A stretch of 43,353 nt of DNA, taken from assembly GCA_016717265.1 (NCBI GenBank), contig JADKFX010000002.1, positions 1 to 43,353 of the forward strand. Direction: 5' to 3'. Positions within the stretch are counted from its first letter, which is position 1. Every line of letters starts with the position of its first letter. The translations under genes and the position numbers were made by a program. This DNA is from Saprospiraceae bacterium. GTDB lineage: Bacteria > Bacteroidota > Bacteroidia > Chitinophagales > Saprospiraceae. Below, one piece after another: positions 27,403-36,555 of the stretch. The notes below the pieces were generated by a model that was given only the letters and a program-made list of their open reading frames with translations, was not told the origin of the DNA and made no database searches.

Positions 27403-28839
27403 TTATTCTGAAATTACAAATTTATTGATGTTAGAATTTGTTCCATCATTCATTCGAATATAATAGGTTCCAGATTTAAGTTGTTCTGTTTGGATTTTAA
27501 ACAGTTGTTCTTTACTTAAATGACTTGACAATTTTTTTCCTGAAAGGTCAAATACATCTATATTAATTGGTTTCATTTGGCTTGCATCCGTAGCAACTAA
27601 AATATATTCCTTTGCTGGATTCGGAAATACTATTGGTAGTTCATATTCAAAGTCATCTGCTCTGTTTTTAAAACCTCCGCCAAAAGGTAAGTCTGAAATA
27701 TTAAAACGACTAGTTTTTGTATGCTCCGGACATAAAACAGGAGACAACACTTGAATATACTGAGTCTTTGTCAATGCATTGGTACCATTTGTATTTTTAA
27801 CTGTAAGTTTCACAGTATATTTTCCTTTCTTATTAAAAACGACTACTGGATTTTTAACATTAGATGTTGTTGGCGTTCCATTTTCAAAAAGCCAATCCCA
27901 TTCAATAACATCAATAGAAGATTTATCTTTAAAATTCACTGTCAATGGCGCACAACCTTTGATAGTATCTGCGGTATAATTTACTTTAGGCACCAAATAC
28001 ACTGCAATATGTTTATCGAATGTATCTAAACCACATTCATTTTGAACGATCAGGCGAACATCAAATTCACCTTCTACATTATAATCATGAACTGGATTCA
28101 ATTCAAAACTTCCTTTCGTATCACCAAAGTCCCAAAAGAAATTGGTTCCACCAACACCTTGATTCACAAAGGTTGATTTAAATCCACTAATTGAATTAGA
28201 AAACAGTGAAGTCGGTGTTGTTTTAACTTCGATAAAATCAGTTTTAGCGACTGAATCAGTATAAAAATTATTATAAGCTACCAGGCTTACATTATACTTT
28301 CCAACTGCATTATAGGTGATTACTGGATTTTGGTCTGTGCTCGTACTCGGTGATCCTCCTGGGAAATACCATTTGTAAAAAACAGCAGACGCGGTAGATG
28401 TATTTTGAAATTGAACCTGATAGGGAACGCAACCTCTTGCTTCGTTTACTTGAAAGCCTGCAATTGGTTTTGTTCCAATGGTAATTGTAGTTCTTGCAGT
28501 GTCATTACCACAGGCATTACTAACGATATATAAAACCTCGTATCTTCCTTCCAGATATTTGTGACTTGGATTTGCCTGAGTACTGGTGGTATTATCTCCA
28601 AAATTCCAAAAATGTGATTTTGCATATCTGGATTGATTTGTAAAATCAACTTGACCTTGCGTTTCACTATTTGTAAATTCAGCATCTGGCAAACTATCAA
28701 TTGTGATATATACTTTCTTGGTTATAGAATGATTAAATCGAGAAGCATAAACCGTTAATCTAACATCATAAACTCCAGGATTGTCATACCGAACAATTGG
28801 ATTCTTCTGTGTAGAAACGCTTGGAACCCCACCAGACAA
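27403..28839 (-). CDS. Secreted metalloprotease, C-terminal part (PKD repeats and T9SS tail)
   Basis: It continues the protease encoded by 28784-30637. It contains the end of the third and the four following PKD domains, a near copy of the paralog's last PKD and linker (LCPEHTKT, FNISDLPFGGG), and a type A sorting tail (PIVFPNPAKEYIL, VFDLSGKKLSSH, SGTYYIRMND). The apparent Met start is artificial. Compared with the paralog's EFVGGVPSVSTQ, this gene reads EFVWWGSK in one frame and GGVPSVSTQ in the other. A single extra A on the plus strand at 28834 explains it. This is not a homopolymer, so it may be a real frameshift separating protease from its tail; the corrected protein is about 1077 aa. 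Confidence 0.8.
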   Translation of the reverse strand: MSGGVPSVSTQKNPIVRYDNPGVYDVRLTVYASRFNHSITKKVYITIDSLPDAEFTNSETQGQVDFTNQSRYAKSHFWNFGDNTTSTQANPSHKYLEGRYEVLYIVSNACGNDTARTTITIGTKPIAGFQVNEARGCVPYQVQFQNTSTASAVFYKWYFPGGSPSTSTDQNPVITYNAVGKYNVSLVAYNNFYTDSVAKTDFIEVKTTPTSLFSNSISGFKSTFVNQGVGGTNFFWDFGDTKGSFELNPVHDYNVEGEFDVRLIVQNECGLDTFDKHIAVYLVPKVNYTADTIKGCAPLTVNFKDKSSIDVIEWDWLFENGTPTTSNVKNPVVVFNKKGKYTVKLTVKNTNGTNALTKTQYIQVLSPVLCPEHTKTSRFNISDLPFGGGFKNRADDFEYELPIVFPNPAKEYILVATDASQMKPINIDVFDLSGKKLSSHLSKEQLFKIQTEQLKSGTYYIRMNDGTNSNINKFVISE

Positions 28840-30637
28840 ATTCCCACTGCCAGGTTTTTACATTTTTGGTGGATTGATCAAAGAACTTAATAATTCGCGG
28901 AGCACAACCACCTATTGTGTCTGAATCAAAATCGGCTGTAGGAATACTAACTATAGATATCTTCTTTTTAATGGTGTGAACTCCACAATCATTTTTAACA
29001 GTGAGGGTAACCTCAAAGGTGCTATCGGTTTCATATTCATGGTATGGATTAGCCTCTTCACTAGTTTCTCCATCACCAAATTTCCAGAAGTATTCATCAG
29101 CGCGTAAAGACTGATCTATAAAAAACACCTCCCTGCCTTGATTTCCGTAAGAAAAACTTGCAACAGGCACATCATTAATTTCAATATAACTAATTTTAGT
29201 TGCCAACACTTCACAACGACTATTCCCTGCTTCCAGACTCACTTCATAAATTCCGGGAGTCCGATAAATTACGATTGGATTTTGAATAGAAGAAGATGCC
29301 GGAGTACCGCCAGGGAAAGACCATTTCCAGGTAGACGCGTTTAGCGATAAATCTTTAAATTTTACGGTCACGGGCTGGCAACCATAGGTAACATCTGCAA
29401 TAAAATCAGGAACTGGTGCGTCAGAACCGGCACAAATCTGTAGGCATTGACTTTCAATCAGATGTTGAAAGTTAACATAATTATTTAAATAACTAGTTGA
29501 TAATGTGGACCAGATGCTACTTCCATTAATTGTTGGTGCCATAATCGTAGATGCAATTCCTGCGTCGTGGATCATACTCCAGTTATGACCTAATTCATGG
29601 GCTTGCAATGTTAAATAATCGGCTTGTTTTCCACCTGCTGGTAGATAGTCACTGCAAACATTATATCGATCATTCATACAGACAGTAGCCAAATATGCAA
29701 TCCCTATAACTCCCGTTGTAAATTTAGAAGTCCATAAAGTAGCAACATTGTATTGGGAGGTTGCAAAAATGGTAGGAGCGATATTTGCGAACTCCGTCAA
29801 CTGTGTTGCAATGTCCCGAGTCATCGCCCATGGGTCTCTTGCAAAATCGTCCGAAACCCATAATCCTGTGACTTCATAAACATATTCGTGTTCAAATTCA
29901 TTATCAAAAACAGTTTGAACATCTCCTAAAACTGACAACATTTGATTTTCTGCAGCAGCTACACTTCCGTATTTTAAAAACATGGAATAATCGGCAGCAA
30001 GTGCAATTTTTACTTCAACACATTTTTTGCAAGGGCGGGCGCGTGAATTTATTTCTTTTTGAATTCTTTCATGTTCATTATGCAGACTCTTATTTACCAT
30101 TTCCGCTCCACAACTTATACCTTGAGTAGGTACTACATCAGCAGATTTATACAATAGAAATTGTTGACTCGCTGGTAAATCTGAAGTTAGACTTAAATTA
30201 TCCAAGGGCTCTATAAAATAACGATCCTTACCATCGTCAATCATAATTTTAAAAAAACCATCAGCAATCGACATAGATACCATAGATTTTGTGCCTTTTA
30301 TAGTTCCATTAAAAGATCTAAAATCCTTTCGCTCAGGTAAATGAGTTGGCTTTAATGGATCTCCTTTTACACGTTTCATCCCAGGTGCAACAAGGGTATA
30401 TTCAAACAATTGCAAATTCCATGATTTTTCAGGAGTGCGCAATACAAATTCTTTTACATTACCCTTGATTGCATCTATTTGATTGATCAAAGATTTTACA
30501 TTCAATTGTAATAAATTGTAATTTTTTAGATGTTCATCGGTAGCTTTTGCAACCTTGGTTTCAAAAGGCTTTAACAAAACAGTTTGAGAATAAGCAATAT
30601 TGGTAATAGCTAAAATTAAGAGTACTATTTTTTTCAT
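28784..30637 (-). CDS. Secreted reprolysin-like zinc metalloprotease, N-terminal and catalytic part
   Basis: I start at the Met at 30637, whose MKKIVLLILAITNIAYSQ is a clean signal peptide; the frame is open to 30706 but the extra 23 residues spoil it. The pro-region is followed by the catalytic domain with HELGHNWSMIHDAG (His347, Glu348, His351, His357) and Met-turn TIMAP: the metzincin motif of M12B-like proteases, with Ser in place of the usual Gly. Cys pairs (CKKC, CMNDRYNVC, CLQIC) suggest disulfides. Two PKD domains and part of a third follow before the frame breaks at 28834. The paralog 23943-27184 lies just downstream; this copy keeps all catalytic residues and is the likely active enzyme. 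Confidence 0.85.
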   Translation of the reverse strand: MKKIVLLILAITNIAYSQTVLLKPFETKVAKATDEHLKNYNLLQLNVKSLINQIDAIKGNVKEFVLRTPEKSWNLQLFEYTLVAPGMKRVKGDPLKPTHLPERKDFRSFNGTIKGTKSMVSMSIADGFFKIMIDDGKDRYFIEPLDNLSLTSDLPASQQFLLYKSADVVPTQGISCGAEMVNKSLHNEHERIQKEINSRARPCKKCVEVKIALAADYSMFLKYGSVAAAENQMLSVLGDVQTVFDNEFEHEYVYEVTGLWVSDDFARDPWAMTRDIATQLTEFANIAPTIFATSQYNVATLWTSKFTTGVIGIAYLATVCMNDRYNVCSDYLPAGGKQADYLTLQAHELGHNWSMIHDAGIASTIMAPTINGSSIWSTLSTSYLNNYVNFQHLIESQCLQICAGSDAPVPDFIADVTYGCQPVTVKFKDLSLNASTWKWSFPGGTPASSSIQNPIVIYRTPGIYEVSLEAGNSRCEVLATKISYIEINDVPVASFSYGNQGREVFFIDQSLRADEYFWKFGDGETSEEANPYHEYETDSTFEVTLTVKNDCGVHTIKKKISIVSIPTADFDSDTIGGCAPRIIKFFDQSTKNVKTWQWEFVWWGSKRFYTEESNCSV

Positions 30638-30706
30638 GTTATCAGTTTTTAATAAATTCCGCGAAAAATTAGCAAAAAATATGGATAGGTTGGCAAATTT
30701 TAACAT

Positions 30707-31428
30707 ATCATAATCATTTCCCTAAATATTAAAGAAAGTAATTAGCCCTCCGAATAAAATGTACAAAACCTAAGTATTTTTGCAATTTAAAAATTTAATT
30801 TGGTTTTATCTAATTTATATTAATGTAATAAATATTTAATTTGGCAATAGTGGACTAAAACACTTTTTTATCAAAACAATTAGGTTTAATAAATCCGAAA
30901 AATTAGGGTTCCATCCAAAGACAAATTTAATACATAATTAGATCTAAATTTCATACCAATTTGAAATCCAATCTACCTAAACTCAAGACTACTTTAGAAA
31001 CAAGCTCTTAAAAGTTTTGTTTTTAATAAAGAACTATATTATTTAACGATCCATAAATCATTCAACAAACGTTCATTTTAAAGGATATGTGAACCAACCA
31101 TTTAAGAATTATAGGATCCATAATTGTGCGTACTCCCTTTGATATTTGAAAACAATACTTGCTTCTGATGGATCTGGATTAGGTTCTTTATAAGCTTTCA
31201 TTTGGGTGCTCCATAAATCTGAAAATTAAGCTTAATTTATTTTAAATTCGGTTGGCTTGAAATGGCATAATCTACTTTAAAAACAGTAAAACAAATTTGA
31301 AGCCTAAGCTCACCAAATCGACATAGAATGATAATTTCGACCATTTCGAATATGATCCTTTAGATTAAAAAATCATCCGAACTATGCCAATTTCTAGTAC
31401 CACTGCTTAATGATTGAAAACTAAAATT
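30707..31428. other. Gene-free stretch with possible decayed coding fragments
   Basis: No open frame with a start of useful length was found. Short minus-strand stretches have coding character: 31109-31225 could read WSTQMKAYKEPNPDPSEASI in 38 open codons, and another about 31240-31330. They do not join into one frame and I recognise no family. This could be a worn-out gene between the protease pair and the sulfatase-fold gene. No terminator or promoter stands out. Confidence 0.25.
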
Positions 31429-31758
31429 CTATCTGCTCTTTAATTTTCCTGTTTTAAATAATAAACTTGAACTTTGATACCAACTTATGGCTTCTTGATC
31501 AAGTACTTTATCATCTTCTGTTTTAATTTGTTTATGATCAGCCGTAACAATAAAAGTTTCGACTTTTTGTTTTGGTGACAAAATGACCAACTTATGATTT
31601 TTAAGGTACCCTAATTTTTGGTAGGTACTGATAAAAGCCCGATCATGTAAACTATCCATTTTAAAAATATCAAAACCAAAAAAACTACTCGTATAACTAA
31701 GATTTAATAAACCCAAAACAGTAGGACAAATATCAATTTGGCTCATCAGGCGATCCAC
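31429..31758 (-). CDS. LTA-synthase-like enzyme, C-terminal part
   Basis: This continues the sulfatase-fold protein of 31746-33350: VDRLMSQIDICPTVLGLLNL is the usual alkaline-phosphatase-superfamily step after APGF (choice of metal-site partner helices), followed by LHDRAFISTYQKLGYL. The join needs one extra base at the T4 run 31759-31762 (A4 in the gene), giving APEKVDRLMSQ. The Met start shown by the open frame is not real. Confidence 0.8.
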   Translation of the reverse strand: MDRLMSQIDICPTVLGLLNLSYTSSFFGFDIFKMDSLHDRAFISTYQKLGYLKNHKLVILSPKQKVETFIVTADHKQIKTEDDKVLDQEAISWYQSSSLLFKTGKLKSR

Positions 31759-33350
31759 TTTTCGGGGGCAATAAACCCTGGAGCATAGATCAACATTGGA
31801 ATATGGTATTTTTCTATCGGCAGTTCGGATTTACCTGCACTCGAAGCACAATGATCTGCAACAATTATAAACAAGGTATTTGAAAACCAATTTGTCCTGG
31901 AAGCTTCGTGTATAAATTTCGCGATACTATAATCCGTATATTTTACAGCGCCGTCCCGTCCGGTATGTGAAGGAATATCAATTCTTCCTTCAGGATATGT
32001 ATATGGACGATGGTTTGAAGTGGTCATAATATGTGTAAAAAATAGCTTTCCATTGGTTACTGATTTTTCTATTTCTCTTAAAGACAATGAAAACAAATTT
32101 TCATCCGCTACTCCCCAAACATTTTCATAATCTACTTCAGAGTCCTTTAATTTCATTCTATCTACAACTTCATAATGATTATTAGAAAAATAATAATTCA
32201 TATTATCAAAATAACTATACCCACCATAAATATATTTACAATCATAAGCTTTATCTGAAAATATTTTTCCAATAGAAAACAAATTTTCATTATTAGGTCT
32301 CCGCACAATAGATTGACCTGGAGAAGGTGGAACACTTAATGAAAGTGCTTCAAGACCCCTAACCGTTCGGGTTCCTGTTGCATATAGGTTTGTAAAAAAC
32401 AAACTTTCGTTTGCCAAAGAATCCAAAAATGGGGTAATCCCTTTTGTATTTCCAAATGAATTCATAAAATCAGCACTTAAACTTTCTACACTAATTAATA
32501 CCACATTTTTCTTTAGCTCCTGACCACTATTTGTAATTTTTCGCTCCACAGAATACAAATCATTAGAAATGAAATCAGAGCCTGTTGTAGCTAACAATTC
32601 ATGCAGCTGTGTAAAGGCAGTAGTATTATCAATAAGTTTATAGAACTTTTCATAATCCAGTTCATTGTTGCGATATGCTGCAAACAACTCATACATTCCA
32701 TTTCCAGCCAACTCATTATTAAATTCATTTCCACTCATTGTATGCCATTTCTTATCGATAAAAAAATAATTCAATACAATGATCCCAAGGAATCCTAAAA
32801 ACCATTTAGTTCGCTTCGTGAAATTCAAAGCGACGATTTCTCTATCCTTAATAGTGCGTTTAACAAAATATACTAAAACCAAAGAGCAGAAAGCTACCGC
32901 CGCTAAAATCCAAGCAATTGGATAAGATTGTTTTATATTTTCAATAACCTCATTCGTGTATATCAAATAATCAACAGCAATAAAATTATACCTAGAATTA
33001 AATTCGTCCCAAAAAAACCATTCTGAAACTGCATTTAAAATCAGCAAAAAGGAACTCAAAAAATAGCCAACGTAGAGTATAAAATGCTGCCATTTCCAGG
33101 CATACATTCGTTGTGGTAAAACCCAAATATAAACGAACAAAGGAATCACAAAATAGAATGCATTTGCGAGGTCAAACAACATACCTATTCCGAAAATTTC
33201 TAAAACATTTAAAACGGACCAATCTATCTGATCCCAACTTCTCACAAACAATGTCAATCGTGTAACTGTGGATATTCCTAACAGGATTAGAATAAGTAGG
33301 AATATATGCTTAAAACGGTTTTGTTTAACAAACTCTGGTAAATTCAACAT
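31746..33350 (-). CDS. LTA-synthase / MdoB-like phosphoglycerol-transferase family membrane enzyme
   Basis: The N-terminal half has about five membrane segments (residues 15-190). The C-terminal half is an extracytoplasmic sulfatase-fold domain: NVVLISVESLSADF (metal-binding Glu), TNLYATGTRTVRGLEAL with the likely catalytic Thr, THIMTTSNHRPYTYP and IIVADHCAS (metal-binding Asp-His). In Gram-positives the family polymerises lipoteichoic acid; in Gram-negatives it adds phosphoglycerol or phosphoethanolamine-like groups to periplasmic glycans or lipids. In Bacteroidota the substrate is generally unknown. The frame ends early (EKWIA) because of a missing base at 31759-31762; the rest is at 31429-31758, about 640 aa in total. 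Divergent from the histidine kinase gene. Confidence 0.85.
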   Translation of the reverse strand: MLNLPEFVKQNRFKHIFLLILILLGISTVTRLTLFVRSWDQIDWSVLNVLEIFGIGMLFDLANAFYFVIPLFVYIWVLPQRMYAWKWQHFILYVGYFLSSFLLILNAVSEWFFWDEFNSRYNFIAVDYLIYTNEVIENIKQSYPIAWILAAVAFCSLVLVYFVKRTIKDREIVALNFTKRTKWFLGFLGIIVLNYFFIDKKWHTMSGNEFNNELAGNGMYELFAAYRNNELDYEKFYKLIDNTTAFTQLHELLATTGSDFISNDLYSVERKITNSGQELKKNVVLISVESLSADFMNSFGNTKGITPFLDSLANESLFFTNLYATGTRTVRGLEALSLSVPPSPGQSIVRRPNNENLFSIGKIFSDKAYDCKYIYGGYSYFDNMNYYFSNNHYEVVDRMKLKDSEVDYENVWGVADENLFSLSLREIEKSVTNGKLFFTHIMTTSNHRPYTYPEGRIDIPSHTGRDGAVKYTDYSIAKFIHEASRTNWFSNTLFIIVADHCASSAGKSELPIEKYHIPMLIYAPGFIAPEKWIA

Positions 33351-33356
33351 AAGGCT

Positions 33357-33364
33357 AAAAGTTA
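33357..33364 (-). promoter_or_regulatory. Candidate -7 element of the LTA-synthase-like gene
   Basis: Read on the minus strand this is TAACTTTT, one mismatch from TAnnTTTG, but only 7 nt before the ATG at 33350, so the transcript would be nearly leaderless. Weak call. Confidence 0.25.
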
Positions 33365-33574
33365 CAAGTTATAAAGAAAACCCGGTATTTCGCCTGTTAT
33401 TAGTTTGCATTACAGAACGAAAATTCATAAATCTGAAAATTCTAGTCGGACCCTAATTTAGTTGCACAAACCCAAGCTATTTCAAAATTATCAGTTGCTG
33501 TTAAAAGAAGCTCTTAGAATATAATCCAGCTAAAAATCACCCGCAGGGGTTATATTCAGATAGTACTTTCTGGC

Positions 33575-33582
33575 TACCTTTG
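33575..33582 (+). promoter_or_regulatory. Promoter -7 element of the kinase/regulator operon
   Basis: TACCTTTG is an exact match to TAnnTTTG. It ends 19 nt before the TTG start at 33602, placing transcription start around 33588 and supporting that start codon with a very short leader. Confidence 0.65.
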
Positions 33583-33601
33583 AATCCATAATTATAAATT
33601 A

Positions 33602-35680
33602 TTGATCCAATTTAAATACTATAAGGTTTTACTACTACTTATTGGAAGTTTGGTAATCTTGCTGGAAGAAGCATTTTGCCAGGCAAAGTATTTAAACTTT
33701 AGCACAGAGGAACTGATCTCTTTTGCTGAAACGAATATAAAACGAAATCCAGATTCTGCATGTATTGGCTTAGAAGACTTATCAAACAAATATATTGCTT
33801 GTAATAAATTACATCATTTTACAATTTGTCAATATTATAGAGCAAAAGCTTTAACGGAAGTAAATCGGGATGAAGATGCCAGGCTATTATTGAATCTGCT
33901 TCTAAAGGAAAAAACGCTAGAAGATAAAATTGATTTGCAATATGAAATTCATAGTTTGCTTGGAAGTATTGAATTTCAAAATGGCCATTTTTATAGATCA
34001 ACCGTGAGCTACAGGAGTGCAATGGATTTAGCAAAACGACTGAATAAAGATCTATGGATAGCCAAAACAAGTGAGGAATTAGCAAAAATATTTGATAAAA
34101 TAAACAGATCCGATAGGGCTATACAATTTTATTTGAGATCCTTAAAATTACAGTCTAATTTAAATAATAAAGAAGCCATGCAAAGTTGTGCCCTCGCATT
34201 AGCAAGGCTCTATATCGGAGAAGCAAAATTAGACTCGGCAATACATTTTGTAATGCAATCTATAAATTTATCTAAACAGTTAAATAATCCTACGGCATTA
34301 ATTGAAAGTCTTGTAGAAGAAGCAAATGTTTTTCTCAAAAAGAATGATTTGGAAAAAACAGTTAGAAATATTCAACTCCTTGATTCTCTAATAAAAATTG
34401 CATCTAATCCATTTAACAAAGTGCGACACTATGTACTGATCGGAAATTATAAAATGACCACCGAAGGAGATTCTGTTGCAATGATATGGTATAATAAAGC
34501 GGAAGAATTTTCTAATAAAGGATTTACTCCATATATAGATTATTACATTAAATCTAATATTTCTGATGCTTACTTTTCCAATGGGCAAATAGAGAAAGCA
34601 TATTCTTTCTTAAAACATACTAATAAAATAGGTACTGCATATAATAGCAAAGAAAATATTGAATTAGCGGAAGATGTCAGGCAAAATTCTGAACTCAATA
34701 TTAGAGATCGGGAGATTGCAATTTTACAAATCCAAAATCAATTAAAACAAGAAAAGCTTGAACAAGAAATTCAATTAAAACTAGGTTTAAAAAGGGAAAA
34801 CCTGCTTAAAGACCAAACTTTAAAACAAGAAATACTCTTGAACGAGGCGAATGCAAGAGAAAAAGTGTTCCAACATGAACAACTCGAAAAAGAAAAAATT
34901 ATAAGTCTGGCGCTACTTCATGAAAATGAGTTCAAGAAAGAGAGCCTGCAAAGTGAACAAAAAAGACAAAGATGGCTCTGGATTAGTATTTTAGTTTTAT
35001 TAATTTTGGCTTCCCTAATATTTTATTTATTTAAAAATCAAAAGGAAAAAAATGCTATTATTCTAAAACAAGCAAAAGATCTTGAATTTATTAATAAAGA
35101 AGTACACCATCGTGTGAAAAATAATCTTCAGGTAATCTCCAGTTTATTGGACTTACAATCACAAACGCACGCAGATAAAAACATTAGCAACTTGTTAAGA
35201 GAAAGCAAACATCGCGTTCAATCCATGGCTTTTATCCATCAAAATTTATATGAAGGGGAAGGCATGAATTTGGTTGATATGCCAAATTATATTCAAAATT
35301 TAATTGATCATTTATATACTGCATACCATCGGGATTCCGAAAATATTAAAATTATTACTGAAATATCCCCTCTGCGCCTTCATATGGATACCGTCGTTTC
35401 TATTGGAATGATTGTAAATGAATTAGTAACCAATTCTTTAAAGTATGCTTTTGTTGAATCCAAACAAGGATCCATCATTGTATCTTTGAAAGAATGGCAA
35501 AACCAACTCATTTTAACTGTTTCTGATGATGGTATTGGCATTCCTGTTGGAATAGATGTTTCTACCATAAAATCATTTGGCTATAAAATGATTCGAGCAT
35601 TTGTTCAAAAGCTAAAAGCGAAACTCATCATTGAAAATGAGCACGGTACGAATGTTCAAATTCTAATTAATAAAAAGTAA
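33602..35680 (+). CDS. TPR-containing sensor histidine kinase (HisKA_2 type)
   Basis: 692 aa from TTG; no other in-frame start keeps the signal peptide (KYYKVLLLLIGSLVILL ... FCQ). Residues ~30-370 are helical TPR-like repeats (DRAIQFYLRSLKLQ, AMIWYNKAEEFS) facing the periplasm. A Lys/Glu/Gln coiled coil (~380-455) leads to one membrane segment (~460-480). EVHHRVKNNLQVISSLLDLQ holds the phospho-acceptor (His502/503) typical of HisKA_2/HWE-type kinases. NELVTNSLKYAF is the N box, DDGIGIP the G1 box, and HGTNVQIL closes the ATPase domain. The response-regulator gene starts 8 nt downstream. The signal sensed is unknown; the architecture is common in Bacteroidota. Confidence 0.85.
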   Translation: MIQFKYYKVLLLLIGSLVILLEEAFCQAKYLNFSTEELISFAETNIKRNPDSACIGLEDLSNKYIACNKLHHFTICQYYRAKALTEVNRDEDARLLLNLLLKEKTLEDKIDLQYEIHSLLGSIEFQNGHFYRSTVSYRSAMDLAKRLNKDLWIAKTSEELAKIFDKINRSDRAIQFYLRSLKLQSNLNNKEAMQSCALALARLYIGEAKLDSAIHFVMQSINLSKQLNNPTALIESLVEEANVFLKKNDLEKTVRNIQLLDSLIKIASNPFNKVRHYVLIGNYKMTTEGDSVAMIWYNKAEEFSNKGFTPYIDYYIKSNISDAYFSNGQIEKAYSFLKHTNKIGTAYNSKENIELAEDVRQNSELNIRDREIAILQIQNQLKQEKLEQEIQLKLGLKRENLLKDQTLKQEILLNEANAREKVFQHEQLEKEKIISLALLHENEFKKESLQSEQKRQRWLWISILVLLILASLIFYLFKNQKEKNAIILKQAKDLEFINKEVHHRVKNNLQVISSLLDLQSQTHADKNISNLLRESKHRVQSMAFIHQNLYEGEGMNLVDMPNYIQNLIDHLYTAYHRDSENIKIITEISPLRLHMDTVVSIGMIVNELVTNSLKYAFVESKQGSIIVSLKEWQNQLILTVSDDGIGIPVGIDVSTIKSFGYKMIRAFVQKLKAKLIIENEHGTNVQILINKK

Positions 35681-35688
35681 TATCTTCT

Positions 35689-36327
35689 ATGGAAACCATT
35701 AATTACAAAGTCAAAGTATTAATCGTAGAAGACGAGCCCTTAATAGCAGAAAATCTGGCTATGTATTTAAATAATAACGATTTTGAAGTTGTTGGGATGG
35801 CTTATGATTATGATGAAGGTTTGCGTTTATTAAATGAAACGAAGCCTGATATCGCTTTACTTGATATTAATTTGGAAAGTCAACAAGACGGGATTGATAT
35901 AGGTTCTTATATTTTTAAAAATATTAAAATTCCCTTTGTATTTTTAAGCTCCTATTCTGATAAGCAATCATTGGACCGTGCAAAACAAATTCAACCATCT
36001 GGATATTTAGTCAAACCATTTCATGAAAAATCACTTCTGACAACTTTAGAAATATCACTCGCAAATTTTGCAAACCAAGCAAATAATCAAGCACCCATAT
36101 TAGAGCTTTCTCAAATAAATAAGCATCTTTTAAGTTCACTATCTGATCGTGAATTTGAAGTAGTTCAGTTAATTTATTCTGGCAAAACCAATCAACAAAT
36201 AACCCAGGAATTATATATCTCTATAAATACTTTGAAGCGCCACATCAATAATGCATACATGCGCCTGGATGTGAATTCAAGAACTTCTGCAATTCATAAA
36301 TTGCGGGCACTTATGTTAAAAAAATAA
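35689..36327 (+). CDS. Response regulator with LuxR-type DNA-binding domain
   Basis: 212 aa. The receiver domain has Glu14/Asp15 (VEDEP), phospho-acceptor Asp59 (LLDINL), the Ser87/Ser88 switch (FLSSYSD) and Lys109 (YLVKPF). A linker leads to a GerE-type helix-turn-helix (LSDREFEVVQLIYSGKTNQQ, then TLKRHINNAYMRLDVNSRT). It is the cognate partner of the kinase 8 nt upstream and should act as a transcription factor; targets are unknown. The divergent LTA-synthase-like gene is an obvious candidate. Confidence 0.9.
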   Translation: METINYKVKVLIVEDEPLIAENLAMYLNNNDFEVVGMAYDYDEGLRLLNETKPDIALLDINLESQQDGIDIGSYIFKNIKIPFVFLSSYSDKQSLDRAKQIQPSGYLVKPFHEKSLLTTLEISLANFANQANNQAPILELSQINKHLLSSLSDREFEVVQLIYSGKTNQQITQELYISINTLKRHINNAYMRLDVNSRTSAIHKLRALMLKK

Positions 36328-36332
36328 TTGAA

Positions 36333-36555
36333 TTAAGAATGCGTTCCTGCAAGTTCTTTAAAAACTCCCATTAAAGTTTTGAATATTCAATACCAGGAAG
36401 ATTGGCGTTGAAAGAATCAAATGAATAGCTATTTTCTTAAACGATTGCCAATATAATTTCTTGAACTTCGATCGTATGAATCCCTTTAGTTGACCTTGCA
36501 TTAGCTAAAAAATCAAAACCATATGCCCCTATAATTTGAAAATTATTAGCGTCCT
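36333..36555 (-). pseudogene. Possible decayed or frameshifted coding remnant
   Basis: Minus-strand translation shows coding-like stretches without a start: NNFQIIGAYGFDFLANARST and IHTIEVQEII up to a TAA, then in the same frame SYSFDSFNANLPGIEYSK, then after a one-base shift TLMGVFKELAGTHS and a stop. They directly follow the stop of the lipoprotein-like gene. I do not recognise the family. It may be a real short gene with errors or a degraded one. Confidence 0.3.

Noticed and set aside
28446..28700. Minus-strand 84-codon frame inside the protease gene
   Set aside because: It is out of frame with the conserved PKD coding frame and shows no family features.
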